64,000 nucleotides of DNA from contig CAXXSO010000025.1 of NCBI GenBank assembly GCA_963676965.2, positions 1-64,000 of the forward strand, in the 5' to 3' direction. The first letter of the stretch is position 1. The number at the start of each line of letters is the position of its first letter. The translations under genes were made by a program, and so were the position numbers. This document shows, piece after piece, positions 24,501 through 32,691 of this stretch. Origin of the DNA: Cohaesibacter sp963676965. Lineage in GTDB: Bacteria > Pseudomonadota > Alphaproteobacteria > Rhizobiales > Cohaesibacteraceae. The notes below the pieces were generated by a model. It worked only from the letters and a program-made list of their open reading frames with translations. It did not search any database and had not been told where the DNA came from.

Positions 24501-26069
24501 ATGCGCCGCCAGCTGTTGCTTGCCTCAGTTTTTGCATCACTTGTGTTTGTTACCAACGCCATTGCGGCCCCACCTCCATTGGTGCTGGCTATCGGTGGAG
24601 AGCCGGAAACCGGTTTTGATCCGATCATGGGATGGGGCCGTTATGGCAATCCCCTGTTTCAGGCAACGTTGCTGCGTCACGATGCTGATCTGAAGATGGT
24701 GGGCGACCTGGCAACCGACTGGTCTCTGTCTGATGACCGCCTCGTTTGGACAGTTACTCTGCGTGAGGACGCCAAATTTTCGGATGGCTCTCCGCTGACT
24801 GCTAAGGATGTTGCCTTTACCTTCAACAAGGCAAGAGACGCAGGTGGTCTGACGGACATGAAAGTCCTCAAGGAAGCGCGCGCTACCTCGCCCTTCACAG
24901 TCGAACTGGAACTCACCAAACCACAGATCACATTTACCTCGCATCTCGTGGCTCTTGGCATTGTGCCGAAAGACAGCTATGGCAATGATTATGCGCGTCA
25001 TCCGATCGGAGCCGGACCATTCAAGATGGTTGAGTGGAGAGAAGGCGAGCAATTGATTGTCGAACCCAATCCATATTGGTATGGCGAAAAGATTTCTTTT
25101 CCGCGTGTAACATTCGTCTTTGGTGAGGAGACAGTGGCGCTCAATTTGGCACGATCTGGAGCGGCGCATCTGGTTGCCGTTCCGCCAACAGACGCTGAAC
25201 AGGTCCCGAGTGGAATGCATGTTGAATATGTCGACACGGTCGACAACCGAGGAATTTCATTTCCCATGCTTCCCTCTGGTAGCCAAACAAAAGATGGTGT
25301 GCCAATTGGCAACGACGTGACGGCTGATCGTGCCATTCGCGTTGCGATTAACCAGGGCCTTGATCGGAAGGCATTGGTAGCCCTCGCCCTTAATGGACAT
25401 GGCACGCCCGCTTACGGTCCGGTTGATGGTCTGCCTTGGGACAATCCCGATGCACGCGTTAAAGGCAGCGACGTGAAGGCTGCGAAAGCGACACTTGATG
25501 CCGCGGGATGGCGTGATGACAATGGCGATGGCGTCCGCGAAAAAGATGGGTTGGAAGCCCGTTTCCCGCTTATTTACCCAGCCTCTGATTCCCTGCGCCA
25601 AGCCTTGGCCCTGGGGGCTGCGGAACAGATGCGTGCGCTCGGAATCATCGCGGAACCCCGCGGACTGAGTTGGGATGCCATCGGCAATGAAATGCATGCC
25701 AGCGCAATTCTGTTCGGATGGGGATCCCATGATCCATCAGAGATCTATGCCCTGTATTACGGCAGCAATGCTGGTGTTGAATGGTACAATACGGGCTACT
25801 ATCGAAATCGTGCCGTAGATGCCCATTTGGATGCCGCTCAGTCTGCCGCGAGTTTTGAAGCGTCTCTTCCTGAATGGAAGGCAGCACAATGGGATGGAGA
25901 AACAGGCTTCAGCGCCAAGGGCGACGCGCCTTGGGCCTGGATGGTCAACATCGACCATGCCTATTGGATCAGCGATTGCCTCGACATCGGCCCCGTACAG
26001 ATTGAACCCCATGGCCATGGCTACCCAATCACGCAAGGGCTTCCGTCCTGGAAATGGACTTGTGAATGA
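24501..26069 (+). CDS. nikA: Nickel ABC transporter substrate-binding protein
   Basis: 522 residues from ATG 24501, preceded by GGAGAAG; the earlier in-frame start at 24219 is rejected because the signal peptide starts at 24501 (MRRQLLLASVFASLVFVTNA, cut near AIAA). The mature part is an SBP_bac_5 (oligopeptide/nickel) binding protein: DLATDWSLSDDRLVWTVTLR, FSDGSPLTAKDVAFTFNK and HPIGAGPFKMVEWREGE are family marks. The C-terminal EPHGHGYPIT is a His pair that could take part in metal or metallophore binding, as seen in CntA/NikZ-like proteins. It delivers nickel (possibly as a chelate) in the periplasm to NikBC. It overlaps nikB by 4 bp. The NikR box just upstream supports the nickel assignment. 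Confidence 0.9.
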   Translation: MRRQLLLASVFASLVFVTNAIAAPPPLVLAIGGEPETGFDPIMGWGRYGNPLFQATLLRHDADLKMVGDLATDWSLSDDRLVWTVTLREDAKFSDGSPLTAKDVAFTFNKARDAGGLTDMKVLKEARATSPFTVELELTKPQITFTSHLVALGIVPKDSYGNDYARHPIGAGPFKMVEWREGEQLIVEPNPYWYGEKISFPRVTFVFGEETVALNLARSGAAHLVAVPPTDAEQVPSGMHVEYVDTVDNRGISFPMLPSGSQTKDGVPIGNDVTADRAIRVAINQGLDRKALVALALNGHGTPAYGPVDGLPWDNPDARVKGSDVKAAKATLDAAGWRDDNGDGVREKDGLEARFPLIYPASDSLRQALALGAAEQMRALGIIAEPRGLSWDAIGNEMHASAILFGWGSHDPSEIYALYYGSNAGVEWYNTGYYRNRAVDAHLDAAQSAASFEASLPEWKAAQWDGETGFSAKGDAPWAWMVNIDHAYWISDCLDIGPVQIEPHGHGYPITQGLPSWKWTCE

Positions 26070-27130
26070 GCGGGTCTCATTGGCTCATAAGGCTGCTGCG
26101 CGAGCGCCTCATCCGTCTCGTGTGGCTGCTGCCATTGGCGATGATCGGCCTGTTCACCCTTATCAGACTTGCCCCGGTTGATCCGGTGCAAGCCTATGTG
26201 GGAGCGCGTGTCGCTCTGGTCGGGCCGGAACAACGCGCGGCGATTGCCGAGGCCTGGGGCCTTAATGATCCTGTGCCAGAACAATTCCTGCGCTGGCTCT
26301 CCCATCTTCTCCAAGGAGACTTGGGCGACAGCATGCTGTTCAATGCTCCGGTCAGCGAGGTAATTATGGCCCGCTGGCCTGCATCAATATCATTGATCGG
26401 TGCGGCCTTTCTTTTCTCCTTTGTCATCGGCACGTCGTTGGGGTTGATTGCTGCAGCAACAAGAGGTCATTGGCCAGACAGGTTCATCCGGGCCTTTGCC
26501 GTAACACTGGCTGTTAGTCCCAGCTTCTGGTTGGCTCTCCTGTTCATTGCCTTGTTCTCTGTTCAGCTTGGCTGGCTTCCCGCCTGCTGTTCTTCATCAC
26601 CCGGTCTGACCATGACCGAGGTGACGCTGGGTGACCGGTTGCGCCATCTTATCTTACCTGCAATCACCGTATCGATTGTTGGCATCGCACCGCTCATCCT
26701 GCATACGAGAGCGAGGGCTCGCGCATTTTTGGAAGGACCCGCAGCACGTCACCTCAAGGCTCATGGCGCTCGAGACTTGCCGCTTCTTATGGGTCCCGGG
26801 CTGCGCCACGCACTTGGCCCTGCACTCACAGTTCATCTGGTGGGGGCGGGAGAGTTGATCGGCGGCTCGGTTCTCGCTGAAAGCATCTTTTCCTGGCCAG
26901 GTTTGGGGGAAGCGACTGTCCGCGCGGCCAAAGGAGCCGATGCACCGCTCCTGATGGGCGTCGCACTCGCGACACTGGCTGTGGTGTTTGTTGGTAACAT
27001 GCTAGCGGACATCTGCGCATATCTGCTCGATCCCCGCTTGCGAGAAAGAGCGTCTGATGGACGCAAAGGACGCCGAAAAGCACGGCTTTCCACGATAGAA
27101 AACGACATGGAATGTGAGGGGCAATTGTGA
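26066..27130 (+). CDS. nikB: Nickel ABC transporter permease, NikB type
   Basis: 354 residues, about six membrane helices. Family marks are the N-terminal LFTLIRLAPVDPVQAYVG (about residues 28-45), the linker GLNDPVPEQFLRWLSHLLQGDLGDSM and the EAA-like loop LKAHGARDLPLLMGPGLRHAL (about 226-246). It forms half of the membrane channel. The gene overlaps nikA (ATGA) and nikC by 4 bp each, so the operon is tightly coupled. The C-terminal 20 residues are unusually basic (GRKGRRKARLSTIEN). Confidence 0.9.
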   Translation: MSGSHWLIRLLRERLIRLVWLLPLAMIGLFTLIRLAPVDPVQAYVGARVALVGPEQRAAIAEAWGLNDPVPEQFLRWLSHLLQGDLGDSMLFNAPVSEVIMARWPASISLIGAAFLFSFVIGTSLGLIAAATRGHWPDRFIRAFAVTLAVSPSFWLALLFIALFSVQLGWLPACCSSSPGLTMTEVTLGDRLRHLILPAITVSIVGIAPLILHTRARARAFLEGPAARHLKAHGARDLPLLMGPGLRHALGPALTVHLVGAGELIGGSVLAESIFSWPGLGEATVRAAKGADAPLLMGVALATLAVVFVGNMLADICAYLLDPRLRERASDGRKGRRKARLSTIENDMECEGQL

Positions 27131-28026
27131 CGGATCTCACTGAGAAAGCGCTCATTGATGAGTGGTCGGAACAAACCGGACGGGTTGAGGCTACTTCAGG
27201 TCGAAAGCATGCTTCTCGCATTCGGCAGCAGGCGATCATGAGCGGTCTTGTTGCTTTGACGCTTGTGATTGGTGTTTTTGTCTATTCTATGTTGGTCTCC
27301 TCTGATGACCTTCGCGTTAGTCCTTCACTGCGAATGCTCCCACCGTCTTTGGAGCATGTCTTCGGCACGGATCTGCTGGGCCGAGACATGCTGTTGCGCA
27401 CTGTGTTGGCGCTCGGCCAATCCATTGGTATTGGGCTGTTCGCAGGAATTGTTTCAACCGCTCTGGCAATCATGCTCGGACTTCTGTCGACAATTAACAG
27501 AACCACAGATCATATTGTTGGAATTGCCACAGAGTTGTTTCTTGGCTTGCCTCATTTCGTGCTGCTGATGCTCGTTTCCTACGCGGCGGGAGGTGGTGTT
27601 AAGGGTGTCGTCCTCGGTGTTGGCTTGACCCATTGGCCTCGTTTGGCACGCGTGTTGCGCCACGAGACCCAAAGAGTCTTGGCATCAGACTATGTCGCCG
27701 TTTCGCGCGGGCTGGGACGTAGCCCATTTTGGGTCGCTCAGCGTCATTTACTGCCTCATCTTATTCCTCAAATCATCGCAGGCTTCGTTCTGATCTTTCC
27801 GCACGCAATTTTGCACGAGGCTGGCCTTTCATTCATCGGTCTGGGCGTTCCACCGCATCTACCCTCCATTGGTGTCATTCTGTCAGAATCCCTGCGGGCT
27901 CTCGGCTCGGGCCTGTGGTGGCTTGCTTTCTTCCCCGGCCTTGGCCTGCTGCTCGTAGCCTTATCCTTCGAGATTTTCGGGGAATCCTTGCGCCGTGTGT
28001 CCGATCCTGACGAAGGAGTAGCCTGA
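27127..28026 (+). CDS. nikC: Nickel ABC transporter permease, NikC type
   Basis: 299 residues starting at GTG 27127, inside the end of nikB. Marks of DppC/NikC permeases are HVFGTDLLGRDMLLR (about residues 74-88), a long series of membrane helices, and the EAA loop SRGLGRSPFWVAQRHLLPHLIPQI (about 190-213). GLGVPPHLPSIGVIL is the conserved end segment. It pairs with NikB. It overlaps nikD by a single base. Confidence 0.9.
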   Translation: MTDLTEKALIDEWSEQTGRVEATSGRKHASRIRQQAIMSGLVALTLVIGVFVYSMLVSSDDLRVSPSLRMLPPSLEHVFGTDLLGRDMLLRTVLALGQSIGIGLFAGIVSTALAIMLGLLSTINRTTDHIVGIATELFLGLPHFVLLMLVSYAAGGGVKGVVLGVGLTHWPRLARVLRHETQRVLASDYVAVSRGLGRSPFWVAQRHLLPHLIPQIIAGFVLIFPHAILHEAGLSFIGLGVPPHLPSIGVILSESLRALGSGLWWLAFFPGLGLLLVALSFEIFGESLRRVSDPDEGVA

Positions 28027-28787
28027 TGCTGGTGGTTGAAAAACTGTCTGTTTATTTCCGGCAGCATGATGGTACCCGGCTTGTTCCGATCCGGGATGTC
28101 TCCTTCAGTCTGCCACGCGGCGAACTGGCCGGGTTGGTTGGTGGATCCGGGGCTGGCAAGAGCCTGATTGCTGAGGCACTCATTGGCAATCTGCCACACA
28201 ACGCTGAAATTTCCGGAAGAATGGAATTTGATCACGGACGGTTAAAGCAAGGCTCCTTGGCATTGGCTCCGCAAAGCCGGGATGCTCTGGATCCGCTTTG
28301 CCCGGTTGGCCGTCAGGTCGATCGGTTCGCAAAGCTTGCCGGTCGGACTTGCGATGTGCCCGCTATGTTCGAGACGCTCGGCCTTTCTCCCGAAAGCATT
28401 GAGCAACGGCCCCACGAACTCTCAGGTGGCATGGCCAAACGCGTATTGCTGGCAACGGCACTTGCGACTGGGGCGGACTGTATCATCGCTGATGAGCCGA
28501 CTGCGGGCCTGGATGGGAATGCCGCTGATCGCATTATGACGCTTCTCGCATCTCTCGCAGAAAGTGGTAAGGCGATCCTCGTGATCAGTCACGATCTCTT
28601 GCGTTTGGTTCAGATTGCCAACCAGATGGTGATCCTTGAAGAAGGAACACAAGTGGAGGCAACCACAGCAAAGGCCTTTCATCGGGGTACGCTTGTGCAT
28701 CCCTTTACCAAGGCCCTATGGCAAGCGCAAAATTGGGTAAATTTTGCTCCCAACACGCAAGAAAGGCAAACACATGCTCAGGGCTGA
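28026..28787 (+). CDS. nikD: Nickel ABC transporter ATP-binding protein, NikD type
   Basis: 253 residues. Walker A is GGSGAGKS (about residues 39-46), Q-loop APQSRDALDPLCPVGRQV, signature HELSGGMAKR (about 134-143), Walker B CIIADEPTAGLD (about 155-166) and switch ILVISHDLLR. Sequence order and length fit NikD. It powers nickel import together with NikE. It overlaps nikC by 1 base and nikE by 14 bases. Confidence 0.92.
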   Translation: MLVVEKLSVYFRQHDGTRLVPIRDVSFSLPRGELAGLVGGSGAGKSLIAEALIGNLPHNAEISGRMEFDHGRLKQGSLALAPQSRDALDPLCPVGRQVDRFAKLAGRTCDVPAMFETLGLSPESIEQRPHELSGGMAKRVLLATALATGADCIIADEPTAGLDGNAADRIMTLLASLAESGKAILVISHDLLRLVQIANQMVILEEGTQVEATTAKAFHRGTLVHPFTKALWQAQNWVNFAPNTQERQTHAQG

Positions 28788-29400
28788 AGGGCTGGTCCAT
28801 CGATTTGGGGACACGTTGATCCTGGATCATGCTGATCTTGATGTGGAAGAAAATGCCCGGATCGGTGTTGCCGGTCCTTCTGGCATCGGAAAGACGACGC
28901 TGGGCCGGATTCTGGCCGGACAAATCCATCCTCAGGCGGGTAGGGTCTCATGGAATGGGGAGGGTTTCTCCAGTCTCAAGGACGCTTCGCCGGTGCAGCT
29001 GGCACCGCAGTCTCCGGAAATGGCGGTCGATCCTCGCTGGTCTGTTTCTGATATTCTCAAAAATGGCGGTGTCGTCGATAGCACCATCCTCGAAGGCCTC
29101 GGAATTCGATCTGAATGGTATGGCCGACTGGCACGAGAACTATCCGGAGGAGAACTAGCGCGCGTCTCACTCGCCCGCCTCATTCTACCGACAACGCGAC
29201 TACTCATCTGTGATGAGATCACAGCACAGCTTGATGCCATCTCCGCCCGACAGATCTGGCAAGCTCTTTTGCCGGTCCTGGCCGCTCGGGGGATCGCCCT
29301 CATCGTCATCAGTCATGATGACAGATTGCGCAAAGCTGTCTGTACACAAAGTTTCCAACTTGAAAAGGGTCGCTTGCTCCCGTTTCCCCACGAAACCTAG
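28774..29400 (+). CDS. nikE: Nickel ABC transporter ATP-binding protein, NikE type
   Basis: 208 residues from ATG 28774 (MLRAEGLVHRFGDTLILD), with GAAAGG about 8 bases upstream; the ATG at 28744 would add ten unlike residues. Motifs are Walker A AGPSGIGKTTLGRI (about 37-50), Q-loop APQSPEMAVDP, signature LSGGELARV (about 122-130), Walker B LLICDEITAQLD and switch ALIVISHDDRLR. It is shorter than typical NikE (about 260 residues), lacking the usual C-terminal oligopeptide-transport extension. It ends the operon at the edge of an IS3 remnant, so loss of the C-terminus by insertion is possible, though the essential ABC core is complete. Confidence 0.88.
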   Translation: MLRAEGLVHRFGDTLILDHADLDVEENARIGVAGPSGIGKTTLGRILAGQIHPQAGRVSWNGEGFSSLKDASPVQLAPQSPEMAVDPRWSVSDILKNGGVVDSTILEGLGIRSEWYGRLARELSGGELARVSLARLILPTTRLLICDEITAQLDAISARQIWQALLPVLAARGIALIVISHDDRLRKAVCTQSFQLEKGRLLPFPHET

Positions 29401-29717
29401 AACCCTGCACAAAACAGCCTAAAATTGCATAACACCTGAGAACAGATGGACTGGCCGGGCAACGCGATTGGGGCAACTGCTCTAGCCCATGTCCAGAAGG
29501 GCATCATGGATCTTGCGATAGCCATAGACTTTGTCACTATACCACTATCATCCCAGACTTGTCGGATCAGATCCGTTTGCCTCTGGTCTTCAAGCGCCCT
29601 GTTACTCAAGGGCTGCTTCAGCCGGGCATAAAAATCACTGGGATGGATAGACAAGCACCGACACACGGCACGAATAGAAAATTCCGGCCGATGCTGGGCG
29701 ACGAAGGCGTACTTCAT
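29397..29717 (-). mobile_element. IS3-family transposase (OrfB) remnant, frameshifted and truncated
   Basis: The frame starts at ATG 29717 with MKYAFVAQHRPEFSIRAVCR and DFYARLKQP, the standard N-terminus of IS3 OrfB. After about 60 residues (DDSGIV) it switches frame. The other frame continues with YGYRKIHDALLDMG, then a stop, then PNRVARP. The DDE integrase core is absent. No complete inverted repeats are seen. The piece ends against the 3' end of nikE, and its overlap with the nikE stop suggests that the insertion or its decay shaped that end. A leftover OrfA-like region may extend to about 29850 but is not recognisable. Confidence 0.75.
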
Positions 29718-29847
29718 TCAGTGCCCGGCACGAAAGCGATGCGTCGCCGAGGGGCAGCTGACCCTTGATACGGCCTTGGACTATCGAAATCTCATCATCC
29801 ATCGAGGCACTGACACTATTATCGGTCACCTCAATCTTCCCCTTCAT

Positions 29848-30125
29848 CCATCATGAGGAAGCCGCACAAAAACAAAATGTGAGAATAATTATTACTTTAT
29901 CTTTTCCCGACCTCGCTATCTTTAAATGTACCGTTAGCGTATTTTTAACTTCAAAATGAAATCATTCATTAATTACTGCGAATATTGCAATCAATGCAAA
30001 AATAAAATCTAAAGATATTCTTTGGACTTTTGCTGTAGCGATAAAGCAATGAAATTTTTCAGCTCTCTTGAAACAATGGATAAATAAAATCCTGGCCCTG
30101 TGGTCGAAGTTCGAAAGGTTTAAAA
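29848..30125. other. AT-rich intergenic region upstream of the dCache chemoreceptor
   Basis: About 280 bases that are clearly AT-richer than the flanking genes. No gene is seen. It begins with GAGGAAGCCGCACAAAA (29855-29871), which recurs at 62370-62386. The right end should carry the promoter of the chemoreceptor at 30126. Confidence 0.5.
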
Positions 30126-32327
30126 ATGAAAAGTCATGGATTTATTCGCCTCGGCGGTATTCAATCTAAGATTGCAATATTTTCGATCTTCTGCATTGCC
30201 CTTACTGTTATTTCATTGGTGGTAACATCACTGTTTTTCTCTCGCGACACGAACCAGTATATTGGGGAAACCGCCAAGGGCATTATCGATGGACAAATCA
30301 AAGCGCGCCTCTTGAATGAAGCCAGCCTTCAAGCGGGAGCCATCAAGTCCAGGTTGAGCGTAGGGATCCAGACCGCACGCAACATGGCGACGACGTTTTC
30401 GAAACTAGCCTCGGCGAGCGAAGGTTTGCCTGCTGAGATCCGGCGCGAGAAATTCAATGGTATCCTCCGTCATACCGTCGAGCAAAACAGCACCATCAAC
30501 GGCACATACTCGGCCTGGGAGCCCAACGCACTGGATGGCGATGATGCGACTTATCGGAACCGCACCGATATCGGCTCCGATGACACTGGTCGTTTCCTTC
30601 CTTACTGGACTAAAAACAAGTCAGGCAAAGCAGTGGTACAGGCCCTTGTGGAGTATGAAGACACGTCAATGGCTTCATACGGTTTGCAGAAGGGGGCGTG
30701 GTATCTAGATCCGCGTTCAACCAGCAAAGAACGCGTCATCGGCCCGCTGACCTATCTCGATCAAGGAAAGTTGGTTTCACTTGCTACTTTTGCCGTTCCC
30801 GTCATGATTGACGGCAAGTTTCACGGTATTACCGGCGCCAATTTCAATCTGAACTTCGTGCAAAAACTAGTCAAGAACGTCGATGCTGGCCTGTTTGAGG
30901 GTCAGGGAAGCGTGAGCATCATCAGTGATAACGGGCTGATCGTTGCATATAGTGAAGATGCCAATCTCATTGGCAAAAAGGTTGCCGCAGCCGGAACAAG
31001 CTGGTCAGAGCGCATGGCTTCAATGGCCAAGGGTAAGTCCACTGTCATGGACGATGGCAAGTTCGAAGAGATCGATATCTTTTCGCCTATCGTCCTTAGT
31101 GAAGATAACACGCCGTGGACAGTTGTGATCTCAGTGCCCAAGGCAGTGGCGCTTGCAGATGTCAATCAATTGCAGATCAAGCTTACTGAACGCTCCGAGG
31201 CTGCCACCATGTGGATGATCATTCTCGGCGTAATCGTCGGCGCGGCTGCAACCTTTGTTATGTTTCTTGCCGCACGCGGTATTGCAAAGCCAATTGTCAA
31301 TATAACCCATTCCATGAAGAAGCTGGCAGGGCATGATACGTCAGCCGAGATACCCTATCAGGAAAGAACTGACGAAGTCGGTGATATGGCTGTGGCCGTA
31401 CAAGTCTTCAAGGACAATATGATCAAGGCCGATGAGCTGACACTTGGTGCCGCCGAGGAAACAAAGCGCAGGGAAGAACGGGCGCAGCGTATTGCGACGT
31501 TGACGCAACAGTTCGATGTAGATGCCAGTGATTTGCTAGCCGCAACTTCCACTGCTTCCAAAGAAATGGAAAGCACGGCTGGTGCAGTCTCCGGCATTGC
31601 CAACGACACCAACCAAAGAGCGACGTCGGTTGCGAGCGCCGCAGAACAGGCCGCGGCAAACGTTCAAACTGTTGCCAGTGCGACGGAAGAACTAACGAGT
31701 TCAATTGCGGAAATCAGCAGACAGGTAACCCAATCATCCGAGATAGCCGGGGGCGCTGTATCCCAGGCAGAACAGACTGATCGGCAGATCCAAGGTCTTG
31801 CGACCGCCTCTCAGAAGATCGGCGATGTGGTCAATCTGATTTCTGCTATTGCCGAGCAAACAAACCTCTTGGCACTCAACGCGACGATCGAAGCCGCCAG
31901 AGCTGGCGATGCCGGTAAAGGTTTTGCGGTTGTTGCCAGCGAAGTTAAGGAACTCGCAAGCCAAACCACCAAGGCAACTGAGGAAATCAGCCAGCAGATC
32001 AGCACCGTTCAGCTGGAAACCGATGAGGCGGTGAGAGCTATTCAGGAGATTGGAAAAACGATCGGCGAAATGAATACGATCGCTTCGAGTATTGCTTCTG
32101 CAGTTGAACAGCAATCGTCGGCCACCGGAGAAATTGCCCGCAATGTCGAACAGGCCGCTCGCGGTACTCAGGAAGTGACTGAAAACATTCTATTCGTGTC
32201 GAAGTCAGCAGGCGAAACGGGAACAGCGGCAACTCAGGTTACAAGTACCGCTGGCGAACTTAGCAGCAAGTCAGAACAGCTCAGAGTTCAAGTGGAGCGT
32301 TTTCTGGCAGAAGTCCGGGCAGCCTGA
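30126..32327 (+). CDS. Methyl-accepting chemotaxis protein with double Cache (dCache_1) sensor
   Basis: 733 residues. TM1 is about residues 15-40 and TM2 about 358-382. Between them lies a large periplasmic dCache_1 domain: TYSAWEPNALDGDDATYRNR, WYLDPRSTSKERVIGPLTYLD and SIISDNGLIVAYSEDANLIG are typical. HAMP follows (to about 440, ending DEVGDMAVAVQVFKDN), then the signalling domain with tip EQTNLLALNATIEAARAGDAGKGFAVVA (written here over two lines of the hairpin) near residues 575-600. dCache receptors often bind amino acids, amines or organic acids directly; no ligand-specific motif is certain here. The gene is monocistronic. Confidence 0.95.
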   Translation: MKSHGFIRLGGIQSKIAIFSIFCIALTVISLVVTSLFFSRDTNQYIGETAKGIIDGQIKARLLNEASLQAGAIKSRLSVGIQTARNMATTFSKLASASEGLPAEIRREKFNGILRHTVEQNSTINGTYSAWEPNALDGDDATYRNRTDIGSDDTGRFLPYWTKNKSGKAVVQALVEYEDTSMASYGLQKGAWYLDPRSTSKERVIGPLTYLDQGKLVSLATFAVPVMIDGKFHGITGANFNLNFVQKLVKNVDAGLFEGQGSVSIISDNGLIVAYSEDANLIGKKVAAAGTSWSERMASMAKGKSTVMDDGKFEEIDIFSPIVLSEDNTPWTVVISVPKAVALADVNQLQIKLTERSEAATMWMIILGVIVGAAATFVMFLAARGIAKPIVNITHSMKKLAGHDTSAEIPYQERTDEVGDMAVAVQVFKDNMIKADELTLGAAEETKRREERAQRIATLTQQFDVDASDLLAATSTASKEMESTAGAVSGIANDTNQRATSVASAAEQAAANVQTVASATEELTSSIAEISRQVTQSSEIAGGAVSQAEQTDRQIQGLATASQKIGDVVNLISAIAEQTNLLALNATIEAARAGDAGKGFAVVASEVKELASQTTKATEEISQQISTVQLETDEAVRAIQEIGKTIGEMNTIASSIASAVEQQSSATGEIARNVEQAARGTQEVTENILFVSKSAGETGTAATQVTSTAGELSSKSEQLRVQVERFLAEVRAA

Positions 32328-32582
32328 AGCCACGGTCGCAGGCTGATCGCGTAATCTTCCTTGGCTTAGGCTTTTGCTAAAAACCGAAGGCGGAATACAC
32401 ATTCCTCCGAAGCCTTGGAACAAATCGAACTGCTTTTCTGCCCGCATGTGCTCCTGCCATGCGGGCAGTTTTCCATCATACTTTAGCCGCTCAAGCCCAT
32501 ACGCTGCGGGATCGCCATTCCAGTCGGCAAAGGGATCCATTTTGCTTGATCGCTCTGGAAGCATGAATGTCGGCTTGATCAT
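32271..32582 (-). other. Coding-like fragment of unknown family downstream of tctA
   Basis: The minus frame contains MIKPTFMLPERSSKMDPFAD followed by WNGDPAAYGLERLKYDGKLP and AWQEHMRAEKQFDLFQGF, with the amino-acid balance and codon use of a real protein rather than a shadow. Coding character fades before the stop, where it runs antisense into the end of the chemoreceptor gene. The open frame also continues leftwards of the ATG without a stop for at least 15 codons. I do not recognise the family. It may be the remnant of a further gene of the tct operon, which ends only 110 bp upstream. Confidence 0.3.
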
Positions 32583-32691
32583 GCTTGCGTTCAGATGCTT
32601 CGCGATCCTGTTGCACGCCTGTATTCTGGATCTGGCATTGCAAGCTTGTCGCGCCGACCGGGAGGGCAGGTATCTCGCATTTGTTTGGGCC

